Shown: piece after piece, positions 11,978 to 22,616 of the stretch
Position numbering within the stretch: position 1 is the stretch's first letter
Layout of the letters: each line of letters begins with the position of its first letter
Origin: Lasiosphaeris hirsuta
Lineage: Eukaryota; Ascomycota; Sordariomycetes; Sordariales; Lasiosphaeriaceae
Direction: 5' to 3'
DNA length: 64,000 nucleotides
NCBI GenBank assembly: GCA_030549175.1
Contig: JAUKUA010000006.1
Coordinates: 930,001 to 994,000 of the forward strand
Notes under the pieces: generated by a model
Seen by the model: only the letters and a program-made list of their open reading frames with translations
What the model was told of the DNA's origin: nothing
Databases searched by the model: none
Position numbers and translations under genes: made by a program

Positions 11978-13812
11978 GATTTTACTTCAGAAGCAGGCAG
12001 CATGCGGGGGGAAAACCTTTGGGTGCGGGAAAGAAACAATAAGGTCCCAGGGAAAGGAAGAGGGCAGGATAACCAAACCATACGCAGCCACGATCGAGCC
12101 GTAGGGGTACAGGCGGGTATGAAGAGATGAAATACCTCGGGCGAGAGGGAGTAGATGAGGCGTCAAGAGGGGGAGGAAGGTTTCCCGGGAAAGAGGCAGA
12201 CATGTGGTATGTAACCCGGATTAGAAGAGAGAAACTATAAGCTGGAACGGAATCAATATGTCATTCCAGATGCATCCTTGCCCGTCATCTCTATCTTAGG
12301 TACATTACCTACCCAGGTTGGGACGACGTATGTGTGCACTTTACCATCCGTGCGGTTCTTCGATGCAGCCACGGATGTCATCAGCTCGCAAGTCAAGCCG
12401 AGAGCCGTGAGAAGGGGGTGAGGAAGAGAAAGGCTATTGCTGCTTGTGCGGCATTGGGATGGAAGCTTGCAATGCGTGTAAGACACACCGATGCTGATAG
12501 TCTCTACCCTACAAAGCCTTCTTTTTCGGGGGAGTCGAACATCAAGCACGGCAATGGAGAAGCTGATTGGACACTGCCGCCCAATACCTGCCTAAACCAG
12601 TAGGTAACAATGTAAGGTGTGTTTCGAAAAGGTAGCAGTGCTCGGCCAGCAGACCAATTACTCGAAAATGCTCATATGTCTAACATTTGCAATGAACAGG
12701 TGAGCCGTCCTCTGACCGCTCGCCGCGTCGAAGAATGACCGTAAAGGAAATGAAGTAAGGGCCGAAGGGAATGGTCAATCAGGGTCTTCAGGGTCTTCAG
12801 GGTCTCCAAGGAGGCCCCGAGGACCAGGAGAGAGGTTCTCCAGGTAGATAGTAAGATGCCTGAAGCAGTGGTTAATAGATAGGATAAATGGACTTGCATG
12901 TTTCCCGACCCGGTGCCGGGGCTCAAGGATCTGACGACGGATCTGGAACTCGAGCGACAGGAACATAACTCACCTTGGTGGACTAAAATATTCAACCTGG
13001 TAATCAAGGTAGACACCAACGCTATAATCTCACAGCGCGAGGTCCGATGGCGTGGATACCGCCGTCATCGAAAGTTCACGTCCACGAGGCAAGCCAACAA
13101 TAAGCAGCTCTAATGGCTGAACCAAAAATAGCCCACAACTCATGACTGCCCTTCAATCTGTGTATAGGAGGATGGCAGAGGATGGGCATGACCGCCTCTA
13201 TCGCGACCCTCTGTCGTGCGAGGTAGCGTATTTAATTTGCCCTACTTTCGCTGGTTAGACAGCATACAACCAAGGCAGGTACTCTGCGAGGTCGAGGCAG
13301 GGAACTAGCACCACGGTTGCAAGATAGGCAGGAGAAAATTAACGGATAAAGTCGCAATTTCTCCTCGCTCTGAAATACCCCAGCCTGTCGCACACTTCCC
13401 CCACAACTACATCCTGTAGAAGCCTCATGGGGGATCATGTGGCACTCCGTCGCATGCACATATGCATCCTTCCCGCTCCCGTCCTTGGCGGGGCCGTCGT
13501 ATGCCGAAAGCCACTCGGCACTCGAGTCAAGAGAAGGGGGCTTGTCCGGTGGCTGGCCCGCTAGTCGCCGGTCTGCAGCCTGCCGCCGATGATACGTACC
13601 CGGGATGAATTCCGGGTTGTGCAAGGCTGATGTATATGCAGTTTTTAGGTGAGGCGGTATGTCTCAAGCCTCTAATAGTCAAATTGCCTTGGGAGACAGA
13701 TTGCAGTCAGGGGCGGCAACACAGCCTGTCCCCTTCAGCATGCGACATGCGGTGAATAAGCAACTTGTTGAAAACTGCGCACCTCTAGCGAGCATTCGCT
13801 TGCTTGCATATT
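11978..13812. other. Intergenic region GH47-RAD10
   Basis: No gene is supported. It contains three tandem copies of a 9-bp unit (CAGGGTCTT) around 12780-12806. A 130-codon minus frame at 13624..13232, starting MHNPEFIPGTYHRRQ, has protein-like composition but no recognisable domain. The GH47 promoter should lie just above 11977. Confidence 0.45.
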
Positions 13813-15053
13813 CTAACCGCTTTTTCTGAGCCTCGCTAACGCTGCAGCTACACCGCCGCTCAGTTGCTCATCCCTGCCCGACGCTGCGGGCTGCGCCGCT
13901 TTTGGCGAAGTCTGCTTGTTCGGCCCCGAGCTCGTGAAAGCGAGCATGGCTTCTACGTCTTCGTCTTCGTCGTCAGCCTCAGCATTCGAACCGGCGGTAA
14001 TCCGAGATTTCCGAGTGGTATTAGCCGTTTCTGCGGCCCTCCGGGGAGCCATATTTCTTGCGGGAACATTCCCGGTCGGGACCGCGTCCTCTCGTATAGC
14101 CGTTCTTGAAGTTTGACCGTCCAACCGCTTTGGGGCGCGGCGCTTTGCCGCCTTCTTAACCCGAAAGGGTTCCTCAACCACCTTACACCACGCCTTGACT
14201 TTCTTCTCGCCCCACCCGCTGATAACGGATACCTGCTCAGGGTCGGCATTGACGGCGTGGCGAAGACTGCCAAACGTACTCACGAGGGCGACGGCGTCGG
14301 CCTTGTTGATTTGACGGGGAACCGTGACAAACTCGACAAGCTTCTCGGCATATCCTGTAGCCTGCTGGCCACGAATTGCGGCGAAGCTAGCGTGCTCGTA
14401 GGACTTGTACAGCTCGAGATAGTGGGCCGCCTCGGTAGCGGACCAGCAGAGCATGACCGTTACGTTGTTGACGAGTGATGTCTTGGCTAGCTCACGTAGC
14501 GAATCCTCGTGGTTTGGGATGTCGACCATAGTGAGTAGGATGCGTAGGTTGTACTTCCCCTGTAGGTTCCGAATGCGAGTATAGATGTATTCGGGGTGGA
14601 GCCGATGGTACTTAAGGCTGCCGACCGTCAAGAGGGAGACAGTGTTCCCAGTCACTCATCGGTCCTCATTCATGATTGAATTGCTGCTTCAAGGAAGACT
14701 CACCTCAGAAATAGAGCACACGTAGTGAGACCCAAGCCATAATCAGCAGGGATATCACTGTATTCCCAGGCTACCGACTTTAGGCAGGCCAAAACTGGAT
14801 TGCCCTTTTGCCTCGGTGACACCAAGATGGACGACCCAGACGACCGAGTGGGTAGCACTTGTGGGGTTGGTTGGACAATCTTGGGACCTGAAGAGTTTGA
14901 CAGTGAGTTCGATGGCGGGGCTCTGTCAAGTCTTTGTGGTGTCGGCTGCTGAATCCGCTGGGGTTGCTGTTGACCACTGGGTCGGGAAGAGCTTGGCTCG
15001 GATGCCGCTAAGGCAGCCAGGAATTCATCGTCGACGTCGAAATCATCATCCAT
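13813..15053 (-). CDS. RAD10: ERCC1/Rad10-type subunit of the XPF-ERCC1 endonuclease
   Basis: Non-catalytic partner of XPF/Rad1; the heterodimer cuts 5' of lesions in nucleotide excision repair and acts in crosslink repair and single-strand annealing. Exon 1 is 15053..14704 and exon 2 is 14617..13813, with an 86-nt intron, giving 384 aa. The start MDDDFDVDDEFLAAL opens an acidic N-terminus. The central nuclease-like domain (about 75-215) begins NPVLACLKSVAWEY and contains the signature DYGLGLTTCALFLSLKYHRL, which is rebuilt across the intron and so fixes the splice. The helix-hairpin-helix tandem follows at about 219-268 (TFGSLRHAVNAD, SGWGEKKVKAW). The C-terminal 110 residues are basic and disordered, ending GVAAALARLRKSG. 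Confidence 0.95.
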
Positions 15054-15392
15054 TTTTTGGCTTCGCTTTCCTGACTTTGGGAATCCAGGTATTGAGATTT
15101 GAACAAATTGACAGCGCAGGTGACGATGTGACAGCTTTGTCAGTGCGAATGCGTCGCGTCGAAGTGGCGCCCTGGAAGACAGACTCCCTGCAGCACGGGC
15201 CAAGATGCCAAGACGCCACACCTCCAGACCAAAGTCCTTTTGGGCTGACTGACCCCGCTATGCAGGGACAGGAAGTGTGCGGATACGGCGGGGTACTTAC
15301 CCCGGACTTTGGGACTTTACTCGGGTTGGGGATGGCGACTCGGAGTATTTATTCTCTGTTTTGAGGTTAGGTATCAACCGAGCACTAACCCC

Positions 15393-15475
15393 TGTGGCTC
15401 GGTGGTGCAGTGGTTTAAAGATTTGGAATTTTCACAGACTAGGTTCTGCGTTCCAGATTAATGTCTAGAGTACAA
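15393..15475 (+). other. tRNA-like relic, possible SINE head
   Basis: The stretch carries a sequence matching an RNA polymerase III A box (TGGTGCAGTGG, fitting TRGYNNAGTGG). About 40 nt downstream is an imperfect B box (GGTTCTGCGTTCC). The cloverleaf cannot be completed, so it is not a functional tRNA. An A/T-rich tail with a (TA)n run begins about 50 bp downstream, which is what a short interspersed element would look like. No second copy is visible in this window. Confidence 0.35.
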
Positions 15476-15526
15476 GGAGATCTCCTCATGAACTACTACA
15501 TTCGATTCTGAGCTAGAGTTCATTTT

Positions 15527-15542
15527 ATATATATATATATAT
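15527..15542. repeat. (TA)n microsatellite
   Basis: Simple dinucleotide run within AT-rich sequence downstream of the tRNA-like relic. Confidence 0.7.
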
Positions 15543-15675
15543 TAGCTACTTATTAATCAGACTTACCTCCCCTGGCTTAGTGTCAAGGGCACCGAATCAA
15601 ATAGTAACAACAAAAAAATTGGGGCTTCACTTGAAACCCCTACTGCAGAGGCTGGCAGGGCCAGCTTTTGAGAAT

Positions 15676-15841
15676 ATGGCGGCCCGGATCGAACCGGGCA
15701 CCTGTCATGTGACCGTATTTGAAGTAGATGTCAAACAGATGTCAATGGAAATGTGAAGAAGCTAGACGGCTCGACATGGCAATACATATGAACAATATTG
15801 TTGTCAGGACATGACCGTGCTACCCATTACACCACCCGCCA
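15676..15841 (-). tRNA. Intron-containing tRNA-like gene, anticodon CCU (Arg) by position; possibly a pseudogene
   Basis: Read on the minus strand, the 5' half (15841 to about 15805) has an acceptor strand TGGCGGG, U8, a D arm GTGT/GCAC and an anticodon stem GTCAT with loop GUCCUG. The 3' half (from about 15709) has the matching ATGAC, a variable loop, and a T arm with TTCGAT. The halves are separated by about 95 nt beginning one base after the anticodon, the canonical place for a eukaryotic tRNA intron. Standard numbering gives anticodon CCU at 15806..15808. Two points weaken it: the T loop is one base short (six instead of seven), and the 3' acceptor strand CCGCCA is one base shorter than its partner. 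It is either a decaying copy or an unusual functional tRNA. Confidence 0.5.
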
Positions 15842-16432
15842 ATATTCTCTGCAGAATTAAGGAGGGCAACTGGTAAAGTGAGGTATAATGACGCACTCGT
15901 TTGTCCACCTTTTTGGCTCATTTGTTGAACCCACCCGTGTATCTTTGCGTTGTAGCAGCACTCGTCTTCACGCATCAACTCCATAATTGGACATGTCCCT
16001 AAATGACATTGTCTGCATCTTTACGTCCAGCAATATTCACACCAGTCACCTTTACAACCTGCCATCTCATGGTCTCGTCTTCATGCACACATTCGCAAAC
16101 TTGAACCAGCCACTCCTTCCGCTCCACCTCGCACTCCATTGTTACTAACTCTCTTCGTTATTTAGTGCCTAAGCCAATGGGCTATTCAAGTTCGATACAA
16201 AGCTAGTTCAGAGATATCTACCACGAAGCGAAACCTACAAATGCCAAGCCAAAAACTCCCAACTCCAATGTGTTCATTCCAGCCATCATCCATATGAACC
16301 TACCCTGCTAATCAGAACGCCCCGCCGACCGCCCACCTACTGCCTTCATCCTCTTCATCACGTAATTTTCGTAAAATGGAATGTGTATATATGGTGTATA
16401 CATGTAGCTTGTGGTATCATCGCCTCTCCCTT

Positions 16433-17587
16433 CTAATCCAAATCCTCTGTTCCCATCTCCCCATATTCACTCTCACTCGCTCTCCCATCCCCGGTCAAAG
16501 AGTCGTGTATCGTGTACAGAGCGCGCAGCCACATGTCAAACATCATCTCTAGCGGCCTCAGCTCGTCGCAGCAGAGCCTCGCCTCGGCAATCCGGTCATG
16601 CAGTCGCTCATACGCCTCAATCATGACCCAAACCTGCAGTGCCGATGTCTCGGGAGAGGATCGACTTGGTCGGCAGGCAAGCGCCGACGACAAATCACGC
16701 GTAAGGAGGTCCAGACATATTTGGAGGCTGAGATTGTCTGGCGTTGGCGGTGGACTGGGCAGTCGCCGTTGAAAGTGAGGCGACAGAGGCTCCGGCGAAA
16801 AGGAGACGGGCTTGAAGTAGACAGTCTCCTCCTCGAAGGCAACGAGTGTGCCATCGTCAGATGTTGGGGAGCCGCCGGGGAGGTCAGTTGTGTGGAGTGG
16901 TGCGTGTATAGGTGCTTCGACGCGTAGTTCGTCTGCACTATGCTGCCTCCTTATACTAAGCGTGTCCAGATCCCCTTGACGAGAGGGAGGAGGCTCCGAA
17001 TGTGAGTCGCTGTAGATCGAATTCCGGGGGTCCAGAAGTGCCCGGTACTGTTCGGCGATGAGCTCGACACTAGATGTCTTCCCGAGAGCGTTGCAAGGTC
17101 TCGGGATGGCCTCGAGCTGACCGATGGAGAATATCGGCGTCTTTGCACGACGCCTCATTGTTGTGCCAGGTGATACTCGAGCTTCTGAGCTATGAGGAGG
17201 TCGTGGTTGCGCATCCCGGATGGCAAGATGGGAGAGCTCGGGGATTATGTTGACGGGGGTTTTGAGCGACTCTGCAGATTGCGAGGCCGAATCGTTGGCA
17301 TAAAGGCATCCCCTCCCCCGAAAGAATTCTGACCATTTGGAATCGCTGGGATCGGTCGTAGGTAATGGCAATGACGGCAGGCAAGATTGCGCCTGAGCCG
17401 GCGATTTGCTCGCAGTGTCGCATTTATTGCCCATGAATGCCTCATTGGGTGTGCCTGACCCGAGCCGCCCTACCAAGTTGGACCGCTGCTTCGTGACACT
17501 CTTCTGGAGCTTCCTTCTCAGCCTGGGTGTCTGTGCCTTGGCCACCACTGGCGGCGCGGCCAATGAGGACTGTTTCGTTTGGGCCAT
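16433..17587 (-). CDS. Hypothetical protein, 384 aa, disordered with C-terminal helical region
   Basis: Not recognised by function. One uninterrupted exon starts MAQTKQSSLAAPPVV. Residues about 1-300 are Ser/Pro/Arg-rich and largely disordered, with patches such as RRRAKTPIFSIGQLEAIPR. The last 90 residues look folded and helical, with alternating hydrophobics: LSLQICLDLLTRDLSSAL, then VWVMIEAYERLHDRIAEAR, then MMFDMWLRALYTIHDSL. The tail is acidic. A long disordered region with a short conserved C-terminal helical module is typical of uncharacterised regulatory proteins in filamentous ascomycetes. No signal peptide or membrane segment. The organised C-terminus and the length make it a likely real gene. 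Confidence 0.75.
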   Translation of the reverse strand: MAQTKQSSLAAPPVVAKAQTPRLRRKLQKSVTKQRSNLVGRLGSGTPNEAFMGNKCDTASKSPAQAQSCLPSLPLPTTDPSDSKWSEFFRGRGCLYANDSASQSAESLKTPVNIIPELSHLAIRDAQPRPPHSSEARVSPGTTMRRRAKTPIFSIGQLEAIPRPCNALGKTSSVELIAEQYRALLDPRNSIYSDSHSEPPPSRQGDLDTLSIRRQHSADELRVEAPIHAPLHTTDLPGGSPTSDDGTLVAFEEETVYFKPVSFSPEPLSPHFQRRLPSPPPTPDNLSLQICLDLLTRDLSSALACRPSRSSPETSALQVWVMIEAYERLHDRIAEARLCCDELRPLEMMFDMWLRALYTIHDSLTGDGRASESEYGEMGTEDLD

Positions 17588-19667
17588 TGTTTATTCTGAT
17601 ATGCCAATTTAGGCGATGGGCGTGGTAGCAGCCGGTAGAACAATATAGCGCGGAAGGAAAATGCTTCGATGAGCTCGACGAGTGGTGCGGGTGAAATGCA
17701 GGAGCTCATCTATGGCTTATAACTAGGGAGCGGGTAGGTTTGAGAAAGACGACGTGGGGATGCTGATGGCCACACTCGTGAGACTGGGGAGGCTAGGAAA
17801 ACTAGAGACTGGGACGGGACTAGAACATCATGAGGACGGCGCAATCGAGGTGCTAGCAGGATTTTGTCTGGACTGGCTGGACCTCCTGGTTCTGCAGGCA
17901 TTTGACCTGTTGCGCAATTCTGGCCGTTGAATCATCGTCCCGGCCAAAAGTGCTGTCACGGGAGACATCCCGCTTGAGATGCGCACGACCGGTCCGAAGA
18001 ATCAAGCGCAGAGCCAAGACCGCACCGCACGCATCATCCGCAGGCACATCCTCGACGGCGGCTCGTCAGTGGCCAGAAGCACTCGCGAAGGCATTCCCCT
18101 AGTGGTTGCTAAAGGTGCGTAATGCGAGTAAATCTGCAGGTAAGGATGGGGCTGGGAACAGGTCGGGCAACCGGCATTGGGTGTCTTCCTTCGCCCAAAC
18201 CATGTCTGAGGGGTTCTCCAAGCAAAGAGCAGAAAGTGGAGGCGGCAGCACGGGCTGACGGACCACCCGGGTCCGAGTTGCCATCGAGGGCCCCAGCGAC
18301 AGACTCGGAGGTGATTGCGGAGGCGCAAGTAGCGTTTGCAGCCACTTCGCCGCAAATAGCTAACCACCCCAGATAATATTGCCATTTTAGGCCTCAGACA
18401 TGTTGAAGAGTTTGGTTCGATGCGCGCTCTCGGGCCCCGGTGAAGGACGCGCATCGATTGTCAGGTCGAGGTGAGGGGGAGTTGCACGACTCAGCGGGGA
18501 GTGAGGAGACCTAAGCAGCGCTACCGAGCTTGTTCAGACCAGTAGCGACCCGGCTTTCTCATTTACCCGGCCACACGGCGATTTTCAAAATGCAAAATCC
18601 CGATCCTAGAGCCGTTGGTCGTTGAGGAGCTTAGAAGGGGCACCATTGCAGCGGCTGGAGTACGGGTTTCGAGGGCAAGAGCGAACAGTGTGGAATTGAG
18701 AGTCCCGTTAAAAGAACCGCCACAAGTGGGTGAGCACAGACTAAAATCTGGGGCACTCAGCTGCCTTTTCCGAGTCTCTTTTGCTCGCCTCTCACGCCCA
18801 ACCTCCTGTCTTCCACATTCCATTTAAGACGGTGGCATCTTCAAGTTTCCCGCCATCTCATTGTAGATGCCGGCTATGGAGAGACAGAGGTAAACCTTAA
18901 GCACCGCAGTTAGAACAGCAACACTGAGGAATGGAGCGAAGAAAGGGCGCGGATCAATTATTTAAGTTTGTCAACACCCGACCACTCGTCTGAATGCAAC
19001 GTCGAGGATTTCGGCATTCTAGCCCCCTGGCTTCGGCACGGCATCACCCAGTCACCCTCTGCAGCAGAAGTCTTAATTTCTCGCCGGAAAAGCCCCCATT
19101 CCTTCGAGTTGGGTTACTTTCCGTGCCGACATTCAGGGAAATCTCGTCTCCAATCGCTTGGGGCGCCGGTCTCAAGAACTTGCTGATGACAACACCCAGG
19201 ACTTGGCACAACTGACTTTGAAAACTCTTGAGCTCTTGAGTCCCTCGAGTCCCCACCCCCACCTTCAACATGTCGGTCGTTGCTCGATCGTATTCCATTG
19301 ACCCGACCCAGACAATTGGGGGCTCTGCAAGAGGTAGTTATCTAGTGGTCTCGCAGTGATGACGCTTCGTGGACAGCCCACTCCAGGCCGGATTTATCCA
19401 TCAATCACAGGCCGCTCGTGACCTTGTTGCGTTTGACTTGGACCCCACCGCGCCCCTCACCCCCATGCCCCCCTTTGATCGGAGCCTTTTGAGGCAAGTG
19501 AATGGCTTCAATCGGCAATAGAGAGGGGCCTCGACTCCAATGGCTCCCTAGCTGGGCGCCTCTGTCAATGGGTGTAAAAGGAAGCAACACCAGTGCGCCA
19601 TTTACGATCCCTATTCCCCTGCTCCTCTCAAACAACAAGGTCACTCTTTTCGCATAACGGAGACACA
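17588..19667. other. Intergenic region, promoter side of L-galactonate dehydratase
   Basis: 2.1 kb with no supported gene. Overlapping short frames exist between 17850 and 18450 (mainly minus), without a recognisable domain. The 3' part should hold the promoter of the gene at 19668. One TTGGGGG at 19316..19322 fits the fungal galacturonate-response consensus TTGGNGG, but a single match is expected by chance at this length. Confidence 0.45.
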
Positions 19668-21095
19668 ATGGCTGCCGAGATTACCATCACCGGCTGGACC
19701 ACGCGCGATGTGCGCTTTCCCACGTCCCTAGACAAGACTGGCTCTGATGCCATGAACGCGGCTGGCGATTATTCTTCGGCATACTGTATCCTCCAGACAG
19801 ATTCGGCTTACAGCGGCCATGGCATGGTGTGTTTACTCCTGCCCCTATCCCCCCCTAACTGCCTCACGTGGGAAAGCCAGACTAAACAGGGCTCTCACCA
19901 GACCTTCACCATCGGCCGTGGCAACGACATCGTCTGTGCTGCCATCAACCACGTCGCCGACCGCATCAAGGGTAGGACCCTCTCGAGTCTGGTAGCCCAC
20001 TGGGGCCAGACATGGCGGCACCTCGTCAACGACAGCCAGCTCCGGTGGATCGGCCCCGAAAAGGGTGTGATCCACCTTGCCCTAGGCGCCGTCGTTAACG
20101 CCGTTTGGGACCTGTGGGCAAAGGTGCTTGGCAAGCCCGTGTGGCGCATCGTGGCCGAGATGACGCCCGAACAGTTTGTCGACTGCATCGACTTCCGCTA
20201 TATCACCGACGCCGTGACACCCGAGGAGGCCGTAGCCATGCTCAAGGAGACAGAAGCCGGCAAGGCCGACCGGCTGCGCGACGCCGAGAACAGCCGGGCC
20301 GTGCCGGCCTACACGACGAGCGCCGGTTGGCTCGGCTACGGCGAGGACAAGATGCGCGGGCTGCTGCAGGAGACGCTGGCCAAGGGCTACCGCCACTTCA
20401 AGCTCAAGGTGGGCTCAAGCCTCGAGCAGGACCGCCGGCGACTGACGATCGCCCGCGACGTTATCGGCTACGACACGGGCAACGTGCTCATGGTCGACGC
20501 CAACCAGATCTGGTCCGTGCCCGAGGCCATCGAGTACATGAAGCAGCTCGCCGAATTCCGCCCGTGGTTCATCGAAGAGCCGACGTCGCCTGACGACATC
20601 CTGGGCCACAAGGCCGTGCGCGATGCCCTGCGGCCCTTCGGCATCGGCGTCGCCACCGGCGAGATGTGCCAGAACCGCGTCGTCTTCAAACAGCTGCTCA
20701 TGGCCGGCGCCATCGACGTGTGCCAGATCGACGCGTGCCGCATGGGCGGTGTAAACGAGGTCTTGGCTGTCCTTCTTATGGCTAAGAAGTTCGGCGTTCC
20801 CATTGTCCCGCACTCGGGCGGTGTTGGTCTGCCCGAGTATACGCAGCACCTGAGCACGATTGACTACGTCGTCGTGAGCGGGAAGCTATCGGTGCTTGAG
20901 TACGTGGACCACCTGCACGAGCACTTTCTGCACCCTTCAGTCATCAAGGATGGGTTCTACCAGACGCCGACGGAGCCTGGGTACAGCGTCGAGATGAAGG
21001 CCGAGAGCATGGACAGGTTTGAGTATCCTGGAGGGGATAAAAGTTGGTGGAGAAGCGAGGAGGCTAGGCCGATTTTAGAGGGCGAGAAGATTTAG
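19668..21095 (+). CDS. lgd1: L-galactonate dehydratase (enolase superfamily)
   Basis: Converts L-galactonate to 2-keto-3-deoxy-L-galactonate, the second step of the fungal reductive D-galacturonate (pectin) pathway (Trichoderma LGD1, Aspergillus gaaB). Exons 19668..19826 and 19902..21095 encode 450 aa. The N-terminus RDVRFPTSLDKTGSDAMNAA is diagnostic of this fungal group. Catalytic residues of the enolase fold are present: KxK at 220-222 (HFKLKVG), metal ligands Asp252 (VDAN), Glu278/279 (FIEEP) and Glu307 (ATGEMCQNR), and the general acid/base His357 (PHSGGVGL). The L-fuconate dehydratase/ENOSF1 relatives share this set, so the specific substrate is inferred from overall resemblance. The 75-nt intron is divisible by three and has no stop, so unspliced message would stay open. 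Confidence 0.94.
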   Translation: MAAEITITGWTTRDVRFPTSLDKTGSDAMNAAGDYSSAYCILQTDSAYSGHGMVCLLLPLSPPNCLTWESQTKQGSHQTFTIGRGNDIVCAAINHVADRIKGRTLSSLVAHWGQTWRHLVNDSQLRWIGPEKGVIHLALGAVVNAVWDLWAKVLGKPVWRIVAEMTPEQFVDCIDFRYITDAVTPEEAVAMLKETEAGKADRLRDAENSRAVPAYTTSAGWLGYGEDKMRGLLQETLAKGYRHFKLKVGSSLEQDRRRLTIARDVIGYDTGNVLMVDANQIWSVPEAIEYMKQLAEFRPWFIEEPTSPDDILGHKAVRDALRPFGIGVATGEMCQNRVVFKQLLMAGAIDVCQIDACRMGGVNEVLAVLLMAKKFGVPIVPHSGGVGLPEYTQHLSTIDYVVVSGKLSVLEYVDHLHEHFLHPSVIKDGFYQTPTEPGYSVEMKAESMDRFEYPGGDKSWWRSEEARPILEGEKI

Positions 21096-21262
21096 AATGA
21101 GAAGTAGAGGAGTAAAAGAAAGGTGTAAATGAGGTAGACAGCGTATAATTTAGCTAAGAGGGGCAGCTATTTCATTCCAAATCCCCCTTAATTATTCATC
21201 GGATCGTACTAGACATGCATCGCCTACCAAGGAGACTAATAGTTGGCCCTGTCTTCCCGCTC
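21096..21262. other. Short convergent gap
   Basis: About 170 bp between two converging genes; presumably both 3' UTRs and poly(A) signals. AT-rich, nothing else seen. Confidence 0.5.
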
Positions 21263-22439
21263 TTAATCTTTCACAACGAACAATATAGCAATACCCATAA
21301 CAGGTGCGAGATGATCCCCCTCACCCTGAGGCGCGTGCTTCGTAAGGTTGTAGTCCGCCTTAACGCCCCATGTATCCCCAGCCTCAATTCGCTGGATTTT
21401 ATCGCAGACAGTCATGGAGGAAATGTGCTGCATTTCTTCATGCCTCTTCGCCATTCCGTCATGGTGTCCGTGCTCGACTTCGGGCGTTCTGAAGCCTGGC
21501 GTCTCGCCATATCCAGGCAAAGAGTCACAAGTTACGACATTGTTCTTTACCACCTTCAAACTCTCGCCGCCGTCGTGGAGATGCGGAATAACCCAGAGTA
21601 CTTCGGCCGAAAAATTGGCCTTCCATGGCGGATTCATGGCGAGGTTGAAGACGCTGGCGTTGGCGGGGATCGGAACTTCTCCGCCATGAGGAAGACAAGA
21701 CCCGTCAACGTCGAGCCAGACGGGCGTCACAGCCTTGAAGTCGGCGGGCGGTGATTTGACGAACTCCCAGTCGATATTGACAAGTACCTCCTTGGCGGAA
21801 CGGGCTTCGTTCATGAGCTCAGCAATGAGAAAGAACTTTTCGCCCTTCTTGATGGGATAGCCAGCCCTTTTGGTACTATGGCGGTCATTAGAAACACTGG
21901 TAGAAACTTGGTGGGATGCTGAGATTGAACTTACCCGCCTACAGAGATACTCACTGGGGTCCTCTCATTGCCAGAGGCAAATGGGAGCTCTGGCAAGCTG
22001 TCGCAGGTGACTGAAGTGCGGTTCGAATTGGCGACGACTAAGTGATGTAGCCACATGCTCGTGTTTGCGTTTGCATAGGCTCCGTTGGCAAACTCGACAT
22101 CTGCCACAGCGTGCGTGATTGTGCAGTCTTCGCAGGGCGCCGGTATTTCGAACTGATAAGACCTCATTCCATGATTCTGGTTCATCGAAGGTACGGCCAA
22201 AGGGCCATACTTGGCCAGAACTCGCCCGGACTGAAGATCTGGGAAGAATCGAGGCTTCAAGGCCTCAGTTCGAACGCAGGCGTTGCCTAGCGATGCTTAG
22301 CCAAGGCGATTTTGTGAGTAGAAAGGGAAGGCTGCATACCACACGGCACTGGCGGCACTGAAGGAATCTGGGCGAGTACGCCGCCAGGTACGGTGGTGCA
22401 CAGAAGCCCCACGATGACCTCGGACCAGGTTGTCTTCAT
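21263..22439 (-). CDS. Secreted SURNod19-like protein
   Basis: Secreted protein of unknown role. Exons 22439..22340, 22286..21935 and 21875..21263 give 354 aa. Residues 1-23 form a signal peptide (EVIVGLLCTTVPGGVLA). Two His-rich motifs stand out, SMWLHHLVVANSN and WVIPHLHDGGES, together with paired Cys (CEDCTI, CDSLPEL, CDSLPGYG). The pattern resembles the stress-up-regulated Nod19 (SURNod19) family, whose layout recalls copper-type-II monooxygenases. That assignment is by memory of motifs and is moderate. The C-terminus ends in a conserved-looking MGIAILFVVKD. The three-exon model was chosen because each junction restores frame with GT..AG ends. Confidence 0.8.
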
Positions 22440-22616
22440 TTTGAGTGCGTGGCGTAAGTTTGAATGAGTTGGGTGGTTTCATTCACTGGGAGCATGAGCA
22501 CGAACGTTGAGGGCACTTATATTTCCCGGCTGAACTGTGGTATGGCGGGATGCTGGCCTGGAACCCAACGGAGTCGGGACCGGGCTATCCCACCGGGAGA
22601 ATGTATATTGGGCTTA

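Larger units (their letters stand above)
15054..16432. other. Intergenic region with tRNA-like loci
   Basis: No protein gene. It carries a tRNA-like relic near 15393, a (TA)n run at about 15527-15542, and an interrupted tRNA-like gene at 15676..15841 (listed separately). The remainder is AT-rich with no recognised signal. Confidence 0.55.

Noticed and set aside
13232..13624. 130-codon minus frame starting MHNPEFIPGTYHRRQ
   Set aside because: Composition is protein-like in the first half, but no homologous family, splice extension or promoter evidence supports it.
17850..18454. Overlapping minus-strand frames upstream of L-galactonate dehydratase
   Set aside because: Ala/Ser-rich stretches looked coding at first, but frames shift repeatedly without usable splice sites and no family is recognised.
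19316..19322. TTGGGGG as a galacturonate-response (TTGGNGG) site
   Set aside because: One match to a 6-fixed-base motif is expected by chance roughly every 2 kb on both strands; no cluster of sites is seen.
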